Shown in pieces: positions 9,858 to 18,711 of a DNA stretch of 64,000 nt. The position numbers and the translations under genes are program-made. Origin of the DNA: Saprospiraceae bacterium (GTDB lineage Bacteria; Bacteroidota; Bacteroidia; Chitinophagales; Saprospiraceae); the NCBI GenBank assembly GCA_029212405.1, contig JARGNR010000019.1, positions 22,052 to 86,051 of the forward strand, in the 5' to 3' direction. Numbering within the stretch: position 1 is the stretch's first letter; every line of letters begins with the position of its first letter. The notes under the pieces were generated by a model that did not search any database, was not told where the DNA came from, and saw nothing but the letters and a program-made list of their open reading frames with translations.

Positions 9858-11264
9858 ATGCAAGAACAACAGCATCATATTATAAAAACTGAACAGAAAG
9901 CACTTGATCTCAATTTAGACCCTATGGTATACGGGACGTTTGCTGAGATTGGTGCAGGACAGGAAGTAGCCCGAAACTTCTTTCAAGTTGGAGCTGCTGC
10001 TGGCACTATAGCAAAGACAATGTCTGCATATGACAAAGGCTTTTCCGATGCAATTTATGGCAAAGAAGAAAGTGGACGATACGTATGTGAGCCTAGGTTA
10101 TATAAAATGCTAGATCATGAATATAGATTGATGGACGAACGGCTAGGAGAAATGTGTCATATGGCTACATTTTTTGTTTTTGCAGATACCGTTTCAGCGA
10201 TTAATTATGCCCGTACGATTAAAGGCAATGGATGGCTCGGTGTACGTTTTCAACATGCTCCTTGCTCTGAGCCCAATGACTTGGCTATTCATGTCAAAAT
10301 GCTCGATAATGACAACAAACTGCAGCAAGAAGCTATTGGCGTTTTAGGTGTAAATCTTATCTATTCTTGTTTTCGATACAGAGACAATCCTGAATTAATG
10401 GTCAAATCATTAATGGATGGTTTGGAAGGTAGAGTCTCCGTTGATTTTATTAAGGCTTCTGGACCTGCTTTTGAAGATGTCGAAAACCGATTATTAGCTT
10501 TATATCTAGTAAAACATGGCCTTACTGAAGTAACAATGTTTGACGAACACAAGCAAAGTATTCATGCTTCCGAATTCCTATATCGAAAAGCATTAATGGT
10601 TGTAAGGGGTAATTTTAGACCTCCTACTCTAGTTACCCAAGATGTAGTCAAATCCAGCTTCGAACAGTTTAAAAATGAAGATTTTGTGGACGAAGAAAAA
10701 GCCTATAATATCACTGAAATAACATTAGATTATCTAACAGATTCTAATGGGGTAATAGATGATAAAGATTTTCTAGATCGGACAGAGCTGATCTGTGCAC
10801 TTGGATACAAAGTACTGGTCTCTAATTGTAGCAACCATCAAAAGTTAATTAATTACCTCGCAGATTATAAAATAAAGAATCTCGGCCTGGTTATCGGAGT
10901 TCGAGAATTGCTTGAGATCATCAACAACAAATACTACAATAATCAGGATGGAAGACTACTTGTGGCATTTGGTGAATTGTTCACAAGAAATATTAAGATT
11001 TATACTTATCCTGCATTACAAGATGATGGAGAGACGATAATGAATACCTCTAATCTACCTGTACCAGAAGGTATTAAGTTTTTGTACAAACATCTTACTG
11101 ATAGTCATCAAATTGTAGATATAGAGGATTACGAATCCGAAATGTTGTACATCGATCCTACGATTGTATACAACAATATTAGCAAGGGAAATGATGGCTG
11201 GCAAAACAAAGTCCCTGAAGAATTGGTAGATATCATATTAGAAAAACAGTTGTTTAAAAATTAA
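9858..11264 (+). CDS. Conserved cytosolic protein of unknown function (468 residues)
   Basis: This 468-residue protein has no signal peptide or membrane segment. The N-terminal stretch YGTFAEIGAGQEVARNFFQV and the segments TIAKTMSAYDKGFSDAIYG and GWLGVRFQHAP look strongly constrained. I recall a widespread bacterial family starting in the same way, with no established function. Some entries of that family have carried a 'TonB-dependent receptor' label; nothing here supports that, since there is no signal sequence, plug or barrel. It is a single gene with its own promoter, followed by 405 non-coding bases. The family is recognised from memory and the function is unknown. Confidence 0.8.
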   Translation: MQEQQHHIIKTEQKALDLNLDPMVYGTFAEIGAGQEVARNFFQVGAAAGTIAKTMSAYDKGFSDAIYGKEESGRYVCEPRLYKMLDHEYRLMDERLGEMCHMATFFVFADTVSAINYARTIKGNGWLGVRFQHAPCSEPNDLAIHVKMLDNDNKLQQEAIGVLGVNLIYSCFRYRDNPELMVKSLMDGLEGRVSVDFIKASGPAFEDVENRLLALYLVKHGLTEVTMFDEHKQSIHASEFLYRKALMVVRGNFRPPTLVTQDVVKSSFEQFKNEDFVDEEKAYNITEITLDYLTDSNGVIDDKDFLDRTELICALGYKVLVSNCSNHQKLINYLADYKIKNLGLVIGVRELLEIINNKYYNNQDGRLLVAFGELFTRNIKIYTYPALQDDGETIMNTSNLPVPEGIKFLYKHLTDSHQIVDIEDYESEMLYIDPTIVYNNISKGNDGWQNKVPEELVDIILEKQLFKN

Positions 11265-11669
11265 CCCTTCTCGTTCAAAGAATAATTTATTGATTCTCTA
11301 ACGGTGTTGAGGATCAAAATTGGTGTTATTTGGGTAGTAGTGTATTCAATACCAATAAATATCACATATAGACTAAGCGTTGATTCTAAAGAGGTCGTAG
11401 ATTAAAAAACCCATAAAAGTCTCCGTTCATATAGCAGAAGTCGTTTGAAAAAACAATTCAAGAAAAGGATTCAATTTTTCTAGGAATTCAAGGTGATTTA
11501 AGCTTGGTCTTTTTCTTGAAAATGGCATCATCTGCTTTCTTCTAAATTTCTGTAAATAAATTTTCTAAACAGAGTGTCACAACATTAGCTTCTTCCAGTT
11601 ATAGGGGTGAAAATTGATATTGCGCAGATCAAATTTGTTATCATTTCTAAATCAATTAAATAGTTTAAG
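11265..11669 (+). other. Non-coding gap (405 bases)
   Basis: No gene, clear terminator or good TAnnTTTG box is visible. A short opposite-strand frame at 11585-11770 overlaps the next gene and is not credible as coding. Confidence 0.4.
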
Positions 11670-13589
11670 ATGAAAAAGTTAACACGTTTTTTATATGCCA
11701 TTACTCTTATTTGCGTAATATATAGCTGTACGAAAGAAGATTTTTCAAACCAGAAAGATATTGCACCCAAATACCTAGTCCAAAATCAATTTCATGGGGG
11801 CACAGACTATGGAGAATTGTCAAAAAATTTAATTTCCATTGAAGAGTTTCCCGATCTAGAAAAATTTGTTGATCATACAATTTATTCTTCCTTACAATCA
11901 ATTTTACCTGAGCGGTTTTCATCAAAAGAAATCCAACAACTTGAACAAGGATATGTTTGGAAATTTGAAAAAGATGGTACCATTATATATACGATTGACT
12001 ACGAATACAATGTAGGGTCAATTACTAAATTAATGGTAACTACTGGTATGGAAGGTGCCATTATTTCAATCAATCTTGTCGAAGCAGTTATTAAAACCAC
12101 AAATAATTCCATCAGTGTTCATGACATAGAACTGGAAGAGGTTAATATTTATGCAATACTAGACGATCAAGAAGGAAAGAGCGGTCGAAATTCAATTAAA
12201 GAATGTATGAAAATTGTTTTTGGCGTTGACAGTGGGAATAGTACAGTTATTATTAATCCAAAGGGAAACACGTCCAACAATGGCACAGTTGGCGGCGGGG
12301 ATGGCCCAACAGGTGGTGGCGGCACTGCAAACTTTATAGTGGTATGTGGTTGTACCCCCGGCCATATGGGAGGAAAAAGTAATCCAGATTGTAAATGTAA
12401 AAAAACAGATAAGGTCATTATTATAGGTAAAGATAATACCTTAACCGACAATTCACCTACCTCTACTACGAGAAACCAGGAATATTGGGATTGTATAGAA
12501 CGGCTTATAGGGTGTGTTATGCTTACTGATTATGATTTAGCATTGCTAACACTTAAACATTGTAATGGGGTATATGATGTAAACGATATAGACCCCCAAG
12601 CAGGAAATGATGGAAGTAATCAATTCATTGGTCCAGAATTTTGCGGTAATTGGTTCGATTATCAACAAGAATGTTTAGATGGAAATACTTCAGTTGCAGA
12701 TGTCTATCAACCGTGGTCACAATTTATGGCAGATTTTCCAGATTTATTCTTTGAGATAATTGAAGGGCTACCAGAGTGTACCGACACAGATGAAATGGAA
12801 GAGATTGCTTGTGTTCAAGAAGCACTTGATGCATTCTTAGCGGAGAATAATTTAACCTTGACCAAACAAGATGAAACAGCCATTAAGAATGCGGCCTCCT
12901 GTGGAGAAGATATGGACAGCATTGCAACTACTTATTTCGAAAACATCAATTTTGTAGTTGAGTTGGAGGACGATGGAGGAATAGTAGATTTAAAACAATT
13001 GGTTGAGGACTGCTTTGGTATGCCAGACGCAAATGGTAATTTTGTAGATTGCTCTAATGGAAGTGACGTATTTAATTTTACAATTTATGTAGACCAGCCA
13101 AAGCAAGGCTCTAGTGACCCTTACTCAGGATCAATATTTAAACCTTCAACTATTAATGTCGGCCATACCTTTGTTTCTATGACACATACAAGCGGTGGTG
13201 TATCAAATACAATTGTATATGGATTATATCCATCCAATGGAGCAAATCCACTTGACCCAGAAAGTCCTAGATATATTGTTGATGATGGAGGTCATCAATT
13301 TGATATCGCAATGTCATATAACATCTCGTGTGGAGAATTTAATGATATCCTTGGTGAATCATTAAATATAGAAGGGGATAATTATAATTTGAATTCCAAT
13401 AATTGTACTGATTTTGGTTTAAATCTAGGAGGTGTTATTGATTGCTGTATTCCAGATTCTCAAGGATTTTGGGGTGTAGGATCTGGAAGTAATCCAGGAG
13501 CATTAGGAGAAGATCTAAAAAATCACCAAAATCAAAATGCAACCTTGTTAAATGGTCCACAAAACGCACCTATAACAGATTGTAATTGA
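11670..13589 (+). CDS. Large Cys-rich lipoprotein with predicted permuted papain-like C-terminal domain
   Basis: This 639-residue protein starts with a lipoprotein signal ending VIYSC, so Cys20 should be lipidated. The N-terminal third is unassigned. Near residues 200-250 is a Gly-rich linker followed by a CGC...CKCK cluster that could bind metal. The C-terminal region has a conserved-looking GHTF (His499) followed about 80 residues later by NNCTDFG (Cys579). The His-before-Cys order is that of circularly permuted NlpC/P60-like (LRAT/YiiX-type) papain folds, which hydrolyse or transfer amide or ester bonds. The enzyme class is inferred from this motif order only. A small secreted protein follows, possibly co-transcribed. 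Confidence 0.72.
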   Translation: MKKLTRFLYAITLICVIYSCTKEDFSNQKDIAPKYLVQNQFHGGTDYGELSKNLISIEEFPDLEKFVDHTIYSSLQSILPERFSSKEIQQLEQGYVWKFEKDGTIIYTIDYEYNVGSITKLMVTTGMEGAIISINLVEAVIKTTNNSISVHDIELEEVNIYAILDDQEGKSGRNSIKECMKIVFGVDSGNSTVIINPKGNTSNNGTVGGGDGPTGGGGTANFIVVCGCTPGHMGGKSNPDCKCKKTDKVIIIGKDNTLTDNSPTSTTRNQEYWDCIERLIGCVMLTDYDLALLTLKHCNGVYDVNDIDPQAGNDGSNQFIGPEFCGNWFDYQQECLDGNTSVADVYQPWSQFMADFPDLFFEIIEGLPECTDTDEMEEIACVQEALDAFLAENNLTLTKQDETAIKNAASCGEDMDSIATTYFENINFVVELEDDGGIVDLKQLVEDCFGMPDANGNFVDCSNGSDVFNFTIYVDQPKQGSSDPYSGSIFKPSTINVGHTFVSMTHTSGGVSNTIVYGLYPSNGANPLDPESPRYIVDDGGHQFDIAMSYNISCGEFNDILGESLNIEGDNYNLNSNNCTDFGLNLGGVIDCCIPDSQGFWGVGSGSNPGALGEDLKNHQNQNATLLNGPQNAPITDCN

Positions 13590-13703
13590 AATTTATAAGC
13601 AAGACTTTTGAAAAAATACTTGCCTGTCTGTAAGAATGGATATAAATTTAAAGGAAGAATTGTACGAATATTTATTACTAACCAAACTAATTATCAACAC
13701 ATT

Positions 13704-14012
13704 ATGAGATCAATTTTTAAAATATTAATTGGTGTTTTCACGATTATCCTTTTATCCAACTTTATTCCCAGTGCCCAAATTGGAACTGCTTACAATTTCC
13801 AAACTCAAAACAAAGAGTTTGTGTATCGAAGTGTGCCCACCAAAGGGAGTGGTGTACCTGAAATGGAAAAAACTTTCACCAAGTTTAAAGCTGAAAATCC
13901 TCAACACAACGATTTAATCTTGTATCGGACTTTCAACAAGAAATGGTGGAAATTTTGGAAATGGGGTTCATATTTTACTGGGGATATTTGGTCATATCCT
14001 TATATGAAATAA
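13704..14012 (+). CDS. Small secreted or membrane-anchored protein, unknown function
   Basis: From the ATG at 13704 the product has 102 residues and a clean signal sequence (MRSIFKILIGVFTIILLSNF, cleavage likely after PSA). The mature part is about 75 residues, with an aromatic, basic stretch KKWWKFWKWGSYFTGD near the C-terminus. The frame can be extended to a TTG at 13608, but that would put 32 non-signal residues before the signal sequence, so the later start is preferred. It is 114 bases after the large lipoprotein and ends before a terminator, so the two may share an mRNA. I do not recognise the family. Confidence 0.6.
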   Translation: MRSIFKILIGVFTIILLSNFIPSAQIGTAYNFQTQNKEFVYRSVPTKGSGVPEMEKTFTKFKAENPQHNDLILYRTFNKKWWKFWKWGSYFTGDIWSYPYMK

Positions 14013-14345
14013 TTCAGACCGATTGATTTTAATTTTGTTTTAGTTCCTTCATTCGTTTTACTTTTTAGGACGTTAGAGCCTCATAATTGTGGGGCTCTTC
14101 TTTTATTTCATTTATCCTCATCCATAGTTAATACGCGAGGATTATTCTATTGAAATAAGTAATCCCAATAGTCACTCCATTTTTTCTTACTTTATCAAAG
14201 TAAAATGAATTTAGGAACGTATGTTGATCTAATTCATTGAGAACTGCCTCCAATATTTTGAGAATCACTCATATATTTTCTTTACTCAAAGTTTAATTTT
14301 TATTTTAGCACATTGGTTGATTTAGACACTAGCCTTCCATTCGCT
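14013..14345 (+). other. Non-coding gap with terminator
   Basis: These 333 bases hold the terminator at 14075-14107. There is also a weak 6-base inverted repeat (ATCCTC at 14114, GAGGAT at 14137). No gene is seen. Confidence 0.45.
14075..14107 (+). terminator. Rho-independent terminator after the lipoprotein/small-protein pair
   Basis: AGAGCC (14075-14080) pairs perfectly with GGCTCT (14093-14098), followed by a T-rich tail (TCTTTTATTT). Confidence 0.65.
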
Positions 14346-15050
14346 ATGAAAGAGAGTAAAAAGAGTATAAAAGAAAATAATATTATTGAGGCTGCAGAAC
14401 GTGTTTTTGATGCTGTTGGGTTTAAGAATGCTAAAATGGAGGACATTGCTTCAGAGGCAGGAATCACTAAAGTTACTCTCTATTCTTATTTTCAAAGTAA
14501 GGAAAACCTATACCTTGCCATCACGTATCGAGCATTGCAAACTTTGAATGAAAGGTACTATTCTTGTCTAGACAGAAACAAAAATGCCAAAGGAGTGGAT
14601 TCCGTTATTGCACTTATAGAAACATTTATGTCATTCTGTGAAGACAATTTTTTATATTCAGAAACATTGTTGGACTATTTTTCCATGGTACGGTCAACTT
14701 CATCAGGACAAGATAAATCCAAACTTACCGAAGCAACTAAAGAAAGTATTTACTACCTAAAGCTTCAAGATATCCAAAACTTACCCTTCAAATTGACTGC
14801 TAAAGAAATTCAAAGAGGACAGGAGGATGGAAGCATACTTAGTAATATCGATCCAATATTTAGTACCCTGCAAGGATGGTCCTTTATTATTGGATACACA
14901 AAAGTGTTGAATGCAAACGGAAGCAATCAATCTCCTTTATTCAACGTAAACCTTAATGACCTTAAACGATTTAACCTCAAACTTGCAAGAGCATTACTCA
15001 GCAATGAAGTAGTAGCCAATGAACTAGAGAACGTGGATTTATTGGTCTAA
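14346..15050 (+). CDS. TetR-family transcriptional regulator
   Basis: From the ATG at 14346 the protein has 234 residues. The N-terminal 60 residues hold a TetR helix-turn-helix: IIEAAERVFDAVGF, then MEDIASEAGITKVTLYSYF, ending with the usual SKENLYLAI. The rest is a ligand-binding/dimer domain of normal length. The frame could start at a TTG 33 bases upstream, but the ATG places the domain as in relatives. It is followed at 140 bases by tolC and an efflux membrane-fusion gene, so it probably controls that pair as a repressor. The effector is unknown. Confidence 0.88.
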   Translation: MKESKKSIKENNIIEAAERVFDAVGFKNAKMEDIASEAGITKVTLYSYFQSKENLYLAITYRALQTLNERYYSCLDRNKNAKGVDSVIALIETFMSFCEDNFLYSETLLDYFSMVRSTSSGQDKSKLTEATKESIYYLKLQDIQNLPFKLTAKEIQRGQEDGSILSNIDPIFSTLQGWSFIIGYTKVLNANGSNQSPLFNVNLNDLKRFNLKLARALLSNEVVANELENVDLLV

Positions 15051-15060
15051 TAAAGACCAA
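15042..15060 (+). terminator. Hairpin across the tetR stop codon
   Basis: TTGGTCT (15042-15048) and AGACCAA (15054-15060) form a perfect 7-base stem around the TAA stop. The tail AATTTCATTTG is only weakly T-rich, so this is a marginal terminator or an mRNA-end hairpin. Confidence 0.35.
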
Positions 15061-15067
15061 AATTTCA

Positions 15068-15101
15068 TTTGTTAAAAACACACCTACTAAAATTAATTTT
15101 G
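15068..15101 (+). promoter_or_regulatory. Promoter of the tolC/membrane-fusion operon
   Basis: TTTG at 15068-15071 and TAATTTTG at 15094-15101 are separated by 22 bases, a good Bacteroidota promoter. The preferred tolC start is about 90 bases downstream, leaving room for a TetR operator, though I saw no clear dyad there. Confidence 0.6.
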
Positions 15102-15189
15102 CCATTCGTCACCTGAATAGGCTTCTTAATATAATTTTTTGATAGATTACCAGATAGGATCAGTATACTTGTATTTTAACAAAACTAAC

Positions 15190-16605
15190 ATGAATAGACA
15201 ATTTTATATTTTATTGTTGCTTTTTTTTGCAACCGCCTCGATAGCCCAAAAAGAATGGTCACTAGAAAGATGTATCCTTCACGCGATTGAAAACAACCTA
15301 TTGGTCAAGCAATCCGAAATAAATGTGGATTTTGCTAAAATCAATGAAAAGCAAGCAAAGCATGGTCGATATCCTAATCTTAGTCTTAGTACCAATCTAA
15401 ATTCTAACTTTGGTAGATCCACAGATCCTATTACAAACACCAATGTCACTCAAAACTTCATTAGTAATGGAATCTCTATGAGTTCAGGGGTAACGCTTTT
15501 CAATGGTTTCAGAATTGCAAATTCGATCAAACAATCTGCAGCCGATGTAACCGCTGGGGAATACGACCTCGAACAAATTAAGAGAGACATTTCTTTAAAT
15601 GTTGCAAATAACTTTCTCAGTGTATTGTTTGCCGATGAAAATCTAGCCATAGCAAAAACTCAGCTATCCACCAGTGAAGAACAGTTAAAACAAACCCAAC
15701 AACTCATTAATGCTGGTGTGAGACCTGCAAACGAAGCGCTTGACATCTTAGCTCAAATTGCAAACAATGAACAACTTGTGATTGCAGCGGAAAACTCAAA
15801 ACAAATTGCTTTACTAGGTCTCAAACAATTACTCCGGCTGGAACCAGATGTAAGTATGATCTTAACAACTCCGTCCAATATAGCAGTAGAGTCAGACCCA
15901 GATGTGTTAAATTTTACAGAAGTATATACCTCAGCTCTGAGAAATCAGTATGATATAAAAGCTGCAGACAAAAGAATTGAGTCTGCGCGTCTTGGTGAAA
16001 AAATAGCTAAATCTGCTCTCTATCCCAATATCTCTTTCTTCGGAAGTTTGGGTAGTAATTATTCCAACAGAGGTCTGAGAGTAGATGAAATCGTAGTAGA
16101 ACGCATCAATCAAACCGTCTATATTGATGGATTAGAAGTCGAAATAGGAACTGATCAAAATGTACCAATTTTATCTGACAATCCTTATGTCAACCAATTG
16201 GATGAAAACCTTTCCTATGGATTTGGTCTTGGTATTAATTATCCTATTTATTCTAATTATACCAATAAAGCAGGTATAGAAAGGGCAAAGTTGAATATCA
16301 TTAATGCACAAACTCAAAGTGAACAAGCAAAAGACTTATTAAAGACAACGGTTCAACAAGCACTAGCTGATGCAAAAGCTTCCAAACGAAAATTAAATGC
16401 AGCAGAGAGAAGTAGAGACGCACAAAATGCCTCCTTCAACAATGCAGAAAAACGATTTAATGCAGGCGCAATAAACACTTTTGAATATGTAACAATAAAA
16501 AATGCATTGCTAGAAGCCGAAGTAAATGCTGTATTATCAAAGTACGAGTATTTATTTGCTATGAAAGTATTAGACTTTTATATGGGAAAACCTATCAAAA
16601 TATAA
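15190..16605 (+). CDS. TolC-family outer membrane efflux protein
   Basis: From the ATG at 15190 the protein has 471 residues, beginning with a signal peptide (MNRQFYILLLLFFATASIAQ). Two repeats of the outer-membrane efflux domain follow, rich in long Ala/Gln/Glu helices such as NAGVRPANEALDILAQIANN and the C-terminal RFNAGAINTFEYVTIKNALL. Such proteins form a trimeric outer-membrane channel with a periplasmic helical tunnel. An upstream TTG-type extension (15139) would precede the signal peptide and is rejected. The membrane-fusion gene follows 36 bases later. Family certain, substrate unknown. Confidence 0.92.
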   Translation: MNRQFYILLLLFFATASIAQKEWSLERCILHAIENNLLVKQSEINVDFAKINEKQAKHGRYPNLSLSTNLNSNFGRSTDPITNTNVTQNFISNGISMSSGVTLFNGFRIANSIKQSAADVTAGEYDLEQIKRDISLNVANNFLSVLFADENLAIAKTQLSTSEEQLKQTQQLINAGVRPANEALDILAQIANNEQLVIAAENSKQIALLGLKQLLRLEPDVSMILTTPSNIAVESDPDVLNFTEVYTSALRNQYDIKAADKRIESARLGEKIAKSALYPNISFFGSLGSNYSNRGLRVDEIVVERINQTVYIDGLEVEIGTDQNVPILSDNPYVNQLDENLSYGFGLGINYPIYSNYTNKAGIERAKLNIINAQTQSEQAKDLLKTTVQQALADAKASKRKLNAAERSRDAQNASFNNAEKRFNAGAINTFEYVTIKNALLEAEVNAVLSKYEYLFAMKVLDFYMGKPIKI

Positions 16606-16641
16606 TTTTTACAAAAGAGAAAACGAACAACTTTAACCATC

Positions 16642-18039
16642 ATGGAAAAAAGGAGAAAAAAGAAAAAAACAAATAAATGGCTCATTTTTGCCTTAATTGT
16701 TTTAGTACTTGCACTTTTGGGATTTGGATACTATCAAGGGCAAAAAAAGCCGAAAGGAATTGAAGTTACTATTGAAAAAGTCGAAAAAAGAACCATCAAA
16801 GAAACCGTTTCAGCAAGTGGAAGAATATTTCCAGAAACTGAAGTTAAAATCAGTTCAGATGTTTCTGGTGAAATCGTTGAATTATTTGTAGAAGAGGGCG
16901 ATAGTGTAGTCATAGGACAACCTCTTGCTAAAATTGATCCCGATGCCTTTTATTCAGCAGTAGAACGAGGTGAGGCTGGTCTAAATAGTGCTAAATCAAC
17001 CCTAGCAAATGCAGAAGCAAGTATTGAAAGTAGCAGAGCACAAAAAGAACAAATTGCCGCTCAACTTCATAATGCTAAAACAATACACGAACGAAATATT
17101 AACCTTTTGGCGAATGATGTAATCAGTCAAGCTGAATTTGATCAGTCTCTAGCAAACGTATTACAATTAGAGGCCAATTTAAAAGCAGCTCTTGCGAATA
17201 TTAAATCTGCTCAGAAGAGTGCAGAAGGGGCTGGATTTCAAGTGAAAAGTTCCGAAGCAAGTCTCAAGGAATTGAAAACAAATTTAAATAGAACATCCAT
17301 AAAGTCACCTACCAATGGTATAATTTCAAGCCTTTCAGTTGAATTGGGAGAAAGAGTAGTAGGTACTATTCAAATGACCGGTACAGAAATGATGCGTATT
17401 GCTAATTTGAACTCTATGGAAGTTCAAGTTGATGTCAGCGAAAATGATATTCTAAGAGTTCGCCTAGAAGATGCCGTGGATATTGAAGTGGATGCTTATT
17501 TGGATAAAGTATTTAAAGGCACCGTTACAGAAATTGCCAATAGTGCATCTAATATTTCTTCTGCAACAGCAAGTTTAAATACCGATCAAGTAACCAACTT
17601 TGTGGTAAAAGTCAGAATCGATCCTTCTTCGTATATGAACGTTTCGGAGGATGGTCAGAAATATCCTTTCAGACCAGGAATGTCAGCATCTGTAGATATT
17701 TATACCAATGAAGTTGAAGATGTAGTTAGTGTTCCTATCCAGTCTGTAACCGTAAGGGAAAAGGATGAGGATAAAGATGACAAAGATAGGAAGAAGAAAA
17801 AGAGCGATAAAGAAGAAATAGAAGAAGTGGTTTTCATAAAATCTGCAGATACTGTCAGAATGTCTAAGGTTGTGACAGGTATTCAAGATGACGAATATAT
17901 TCAAGTCATTTCAGGAGTCTCTTTAGATGATGAAATTATCACTGGTCCTTATTCTGCTGTTTCTAAAAAATTAAAAGGAGGGAAAAATATCCGAATTAAG
18001 GAAGACAAAGATAAAGACGAAGACGAAGACAAAGATTGA
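16642..18039 (+). CDS. Periplasmic membrane-fusion (HlyD/MacA-type) efflux subunit
   Basis: This 465-residue protein has a very basic N-terminus (EKRRKKKKTNK), one inner-membrane anchor (about residues 15-31), a lipoyl half-motif (VSGEIVELFVEEGDSV), a long Ala-rich coiled-coil hairpin (about 105-215), the second lipoyl half (SPTNGIISSLSVELGERV) and a beta-barrel domain. Two odd, highly charged tracts occur: one at about 373-400 rich in Asp/Lys, and the extreme C-terminus, a run of Lys/Asp/Glu. These would lie in the periplasm. The partner ABC or RND permease expected next in the operon is absent; a DUF2064 enzyme overlaps the stop instead. Confidence 0.9.
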   Translation: MEKRRKKKKTNKWLIFALIVLVLALLGFGYYQGQKKPKGIEVTIEKVEKRTIKETVSASGRIFPETEVKISSDVSGEIVELFVEEGDSVVIGQPLAKIDPDAFYSAVERGEAGLNSAKSTLANAEASIESSRAQKEQIAAQLHNAKTIHERNINLLANDVISQAEFDQSLANVLQLEANLKAALANIKSAQKSAEGAGFQVKSSEASLKELKTNLNRTSIKSPTNGIISSLSVELGERVVGTIQMTGTEMMRIANLNSMEVQVDVSENDILRVRLEDAVDIEVDAYLDKVFKGTVTEIANSASNISSATASLNTDQVTNFVVKVRIDPSSYMNVSEDGQKYPFRPGMSASVDIYTNEVEDVVSVPIQSVTVREKDEDKDDKDRKKKKSDKEEIEEVVFIKSADTVRMSKVVTGIQDDEYIQVISGVSLDDEIITGPYSAVSKKLKGGKNIRIKEDKDKDEDEDKD

Positions 18040-18620
18040 AAGGAATAATAGTTTTTGTAAAAAACCCTGAATTGGGGAAAGTCAAAACTCGACTTGCTTC
18101 AAGTATGGGGGATATCAAGGCTCTGGAAGTTTATACAAAATTGCTTCTCTATACAAAGAATGTATTACTCAATGTAAAGGATATAGGTCGATATGTGTTT
18201 TATTCAAACCATATTGACAATGAGGATATATGGTCTGCTGAATTGTTTCATAAAAAACTACAAATATCTGGCGACTTGGGACAAAAAATGACCTCTGCTT
18301 TCCAAGAAGTATTTAAAGAATGCAATCAGATACTTATTATTGGTAGTGATTGTCCACAGCTAACTGCAAGCCATATTGAAGAAGCATTTTCCAAACTTGA
18401 ATCGAACAATATTGTAATCGGACCAAGTCGAGATGGAGGTTATTATTTACTTGGAATGGACACATTTTATCCATCCGTTTTTGATAATATCCCTTGGAGT
18501 ACAAGTACCGTTTTTATAGATACCTTGCAGAGAATACATGAAAACAAATTAAGTGTTGACTTTCTAGAAGAGTTGTCAGATATTGATTACGAAGAAGATT
18601 GGAAAACGTATGGTTTTTAA
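18036..18620 (+). CDS. DUF2064 / TIGR04282-type nucleotidyl- or glycosyltransferase
   Basis: This 194-residue single-domain GT-A-like protein has an N-terminal nucleotide-binding element VKNPELGKVKTRL, a metal-binding GSDCPQLT near residue 105, and GPSRDGGYYLLG near residue 133, all typical of the DUF2064 family. Members are thought to transfer sugars or nucleotides onto small acceptors; some lie in arsenosugar loci, but no such neighbours exist here. The start is TTG at 18036, overlapping the TGA of the efflux subunit (TTGA), so the genes are translationally coupled. No in-frame ATG precedes the conserved N-terminus. The family is sure, the substrate unknown. Confidence 0.82.
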   Translation: MKGIIVFVKNPELGKVKTRLASSMGDIKALEVYTKLLLYTKNVLLNVKDIGRYVFYSNHIDNEDIWSAELFHKKLQISGDLGQKMTSAFQEVFKECNQILIIGSDCPQLTASHIEEAFSKLESNNIVIGPSRDGGYYLLGMDTFYPSVFDNIPWSTSTVFIDTLQRIHENKLSVDFLEELSDIDYEEDWKTYGF

Positions 18621-18711
18621 ATTAACCCTCCAAGCTAAATTTCATTATTAATCCCATTGAACGAATAGAAATATTCCATTATTTTTATCTGAATTTTAAT
18701 CCACTTGGACC

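Noticed and set aside
13608..13703. Upstream TTG start for the small secreted protein
   Set aside because: It would hide the signal peptide behind 32 residues.
17761..18039. Lys/Asp/Glu-rich tracts in the membrane-fusion gene as a possible frameshift or repeat array
   Set aside because: The frame is continuous, family-typical sequence lies between the tracts, and the codons vary; they are low-complexity protein tracts, not a DNA repeat array.
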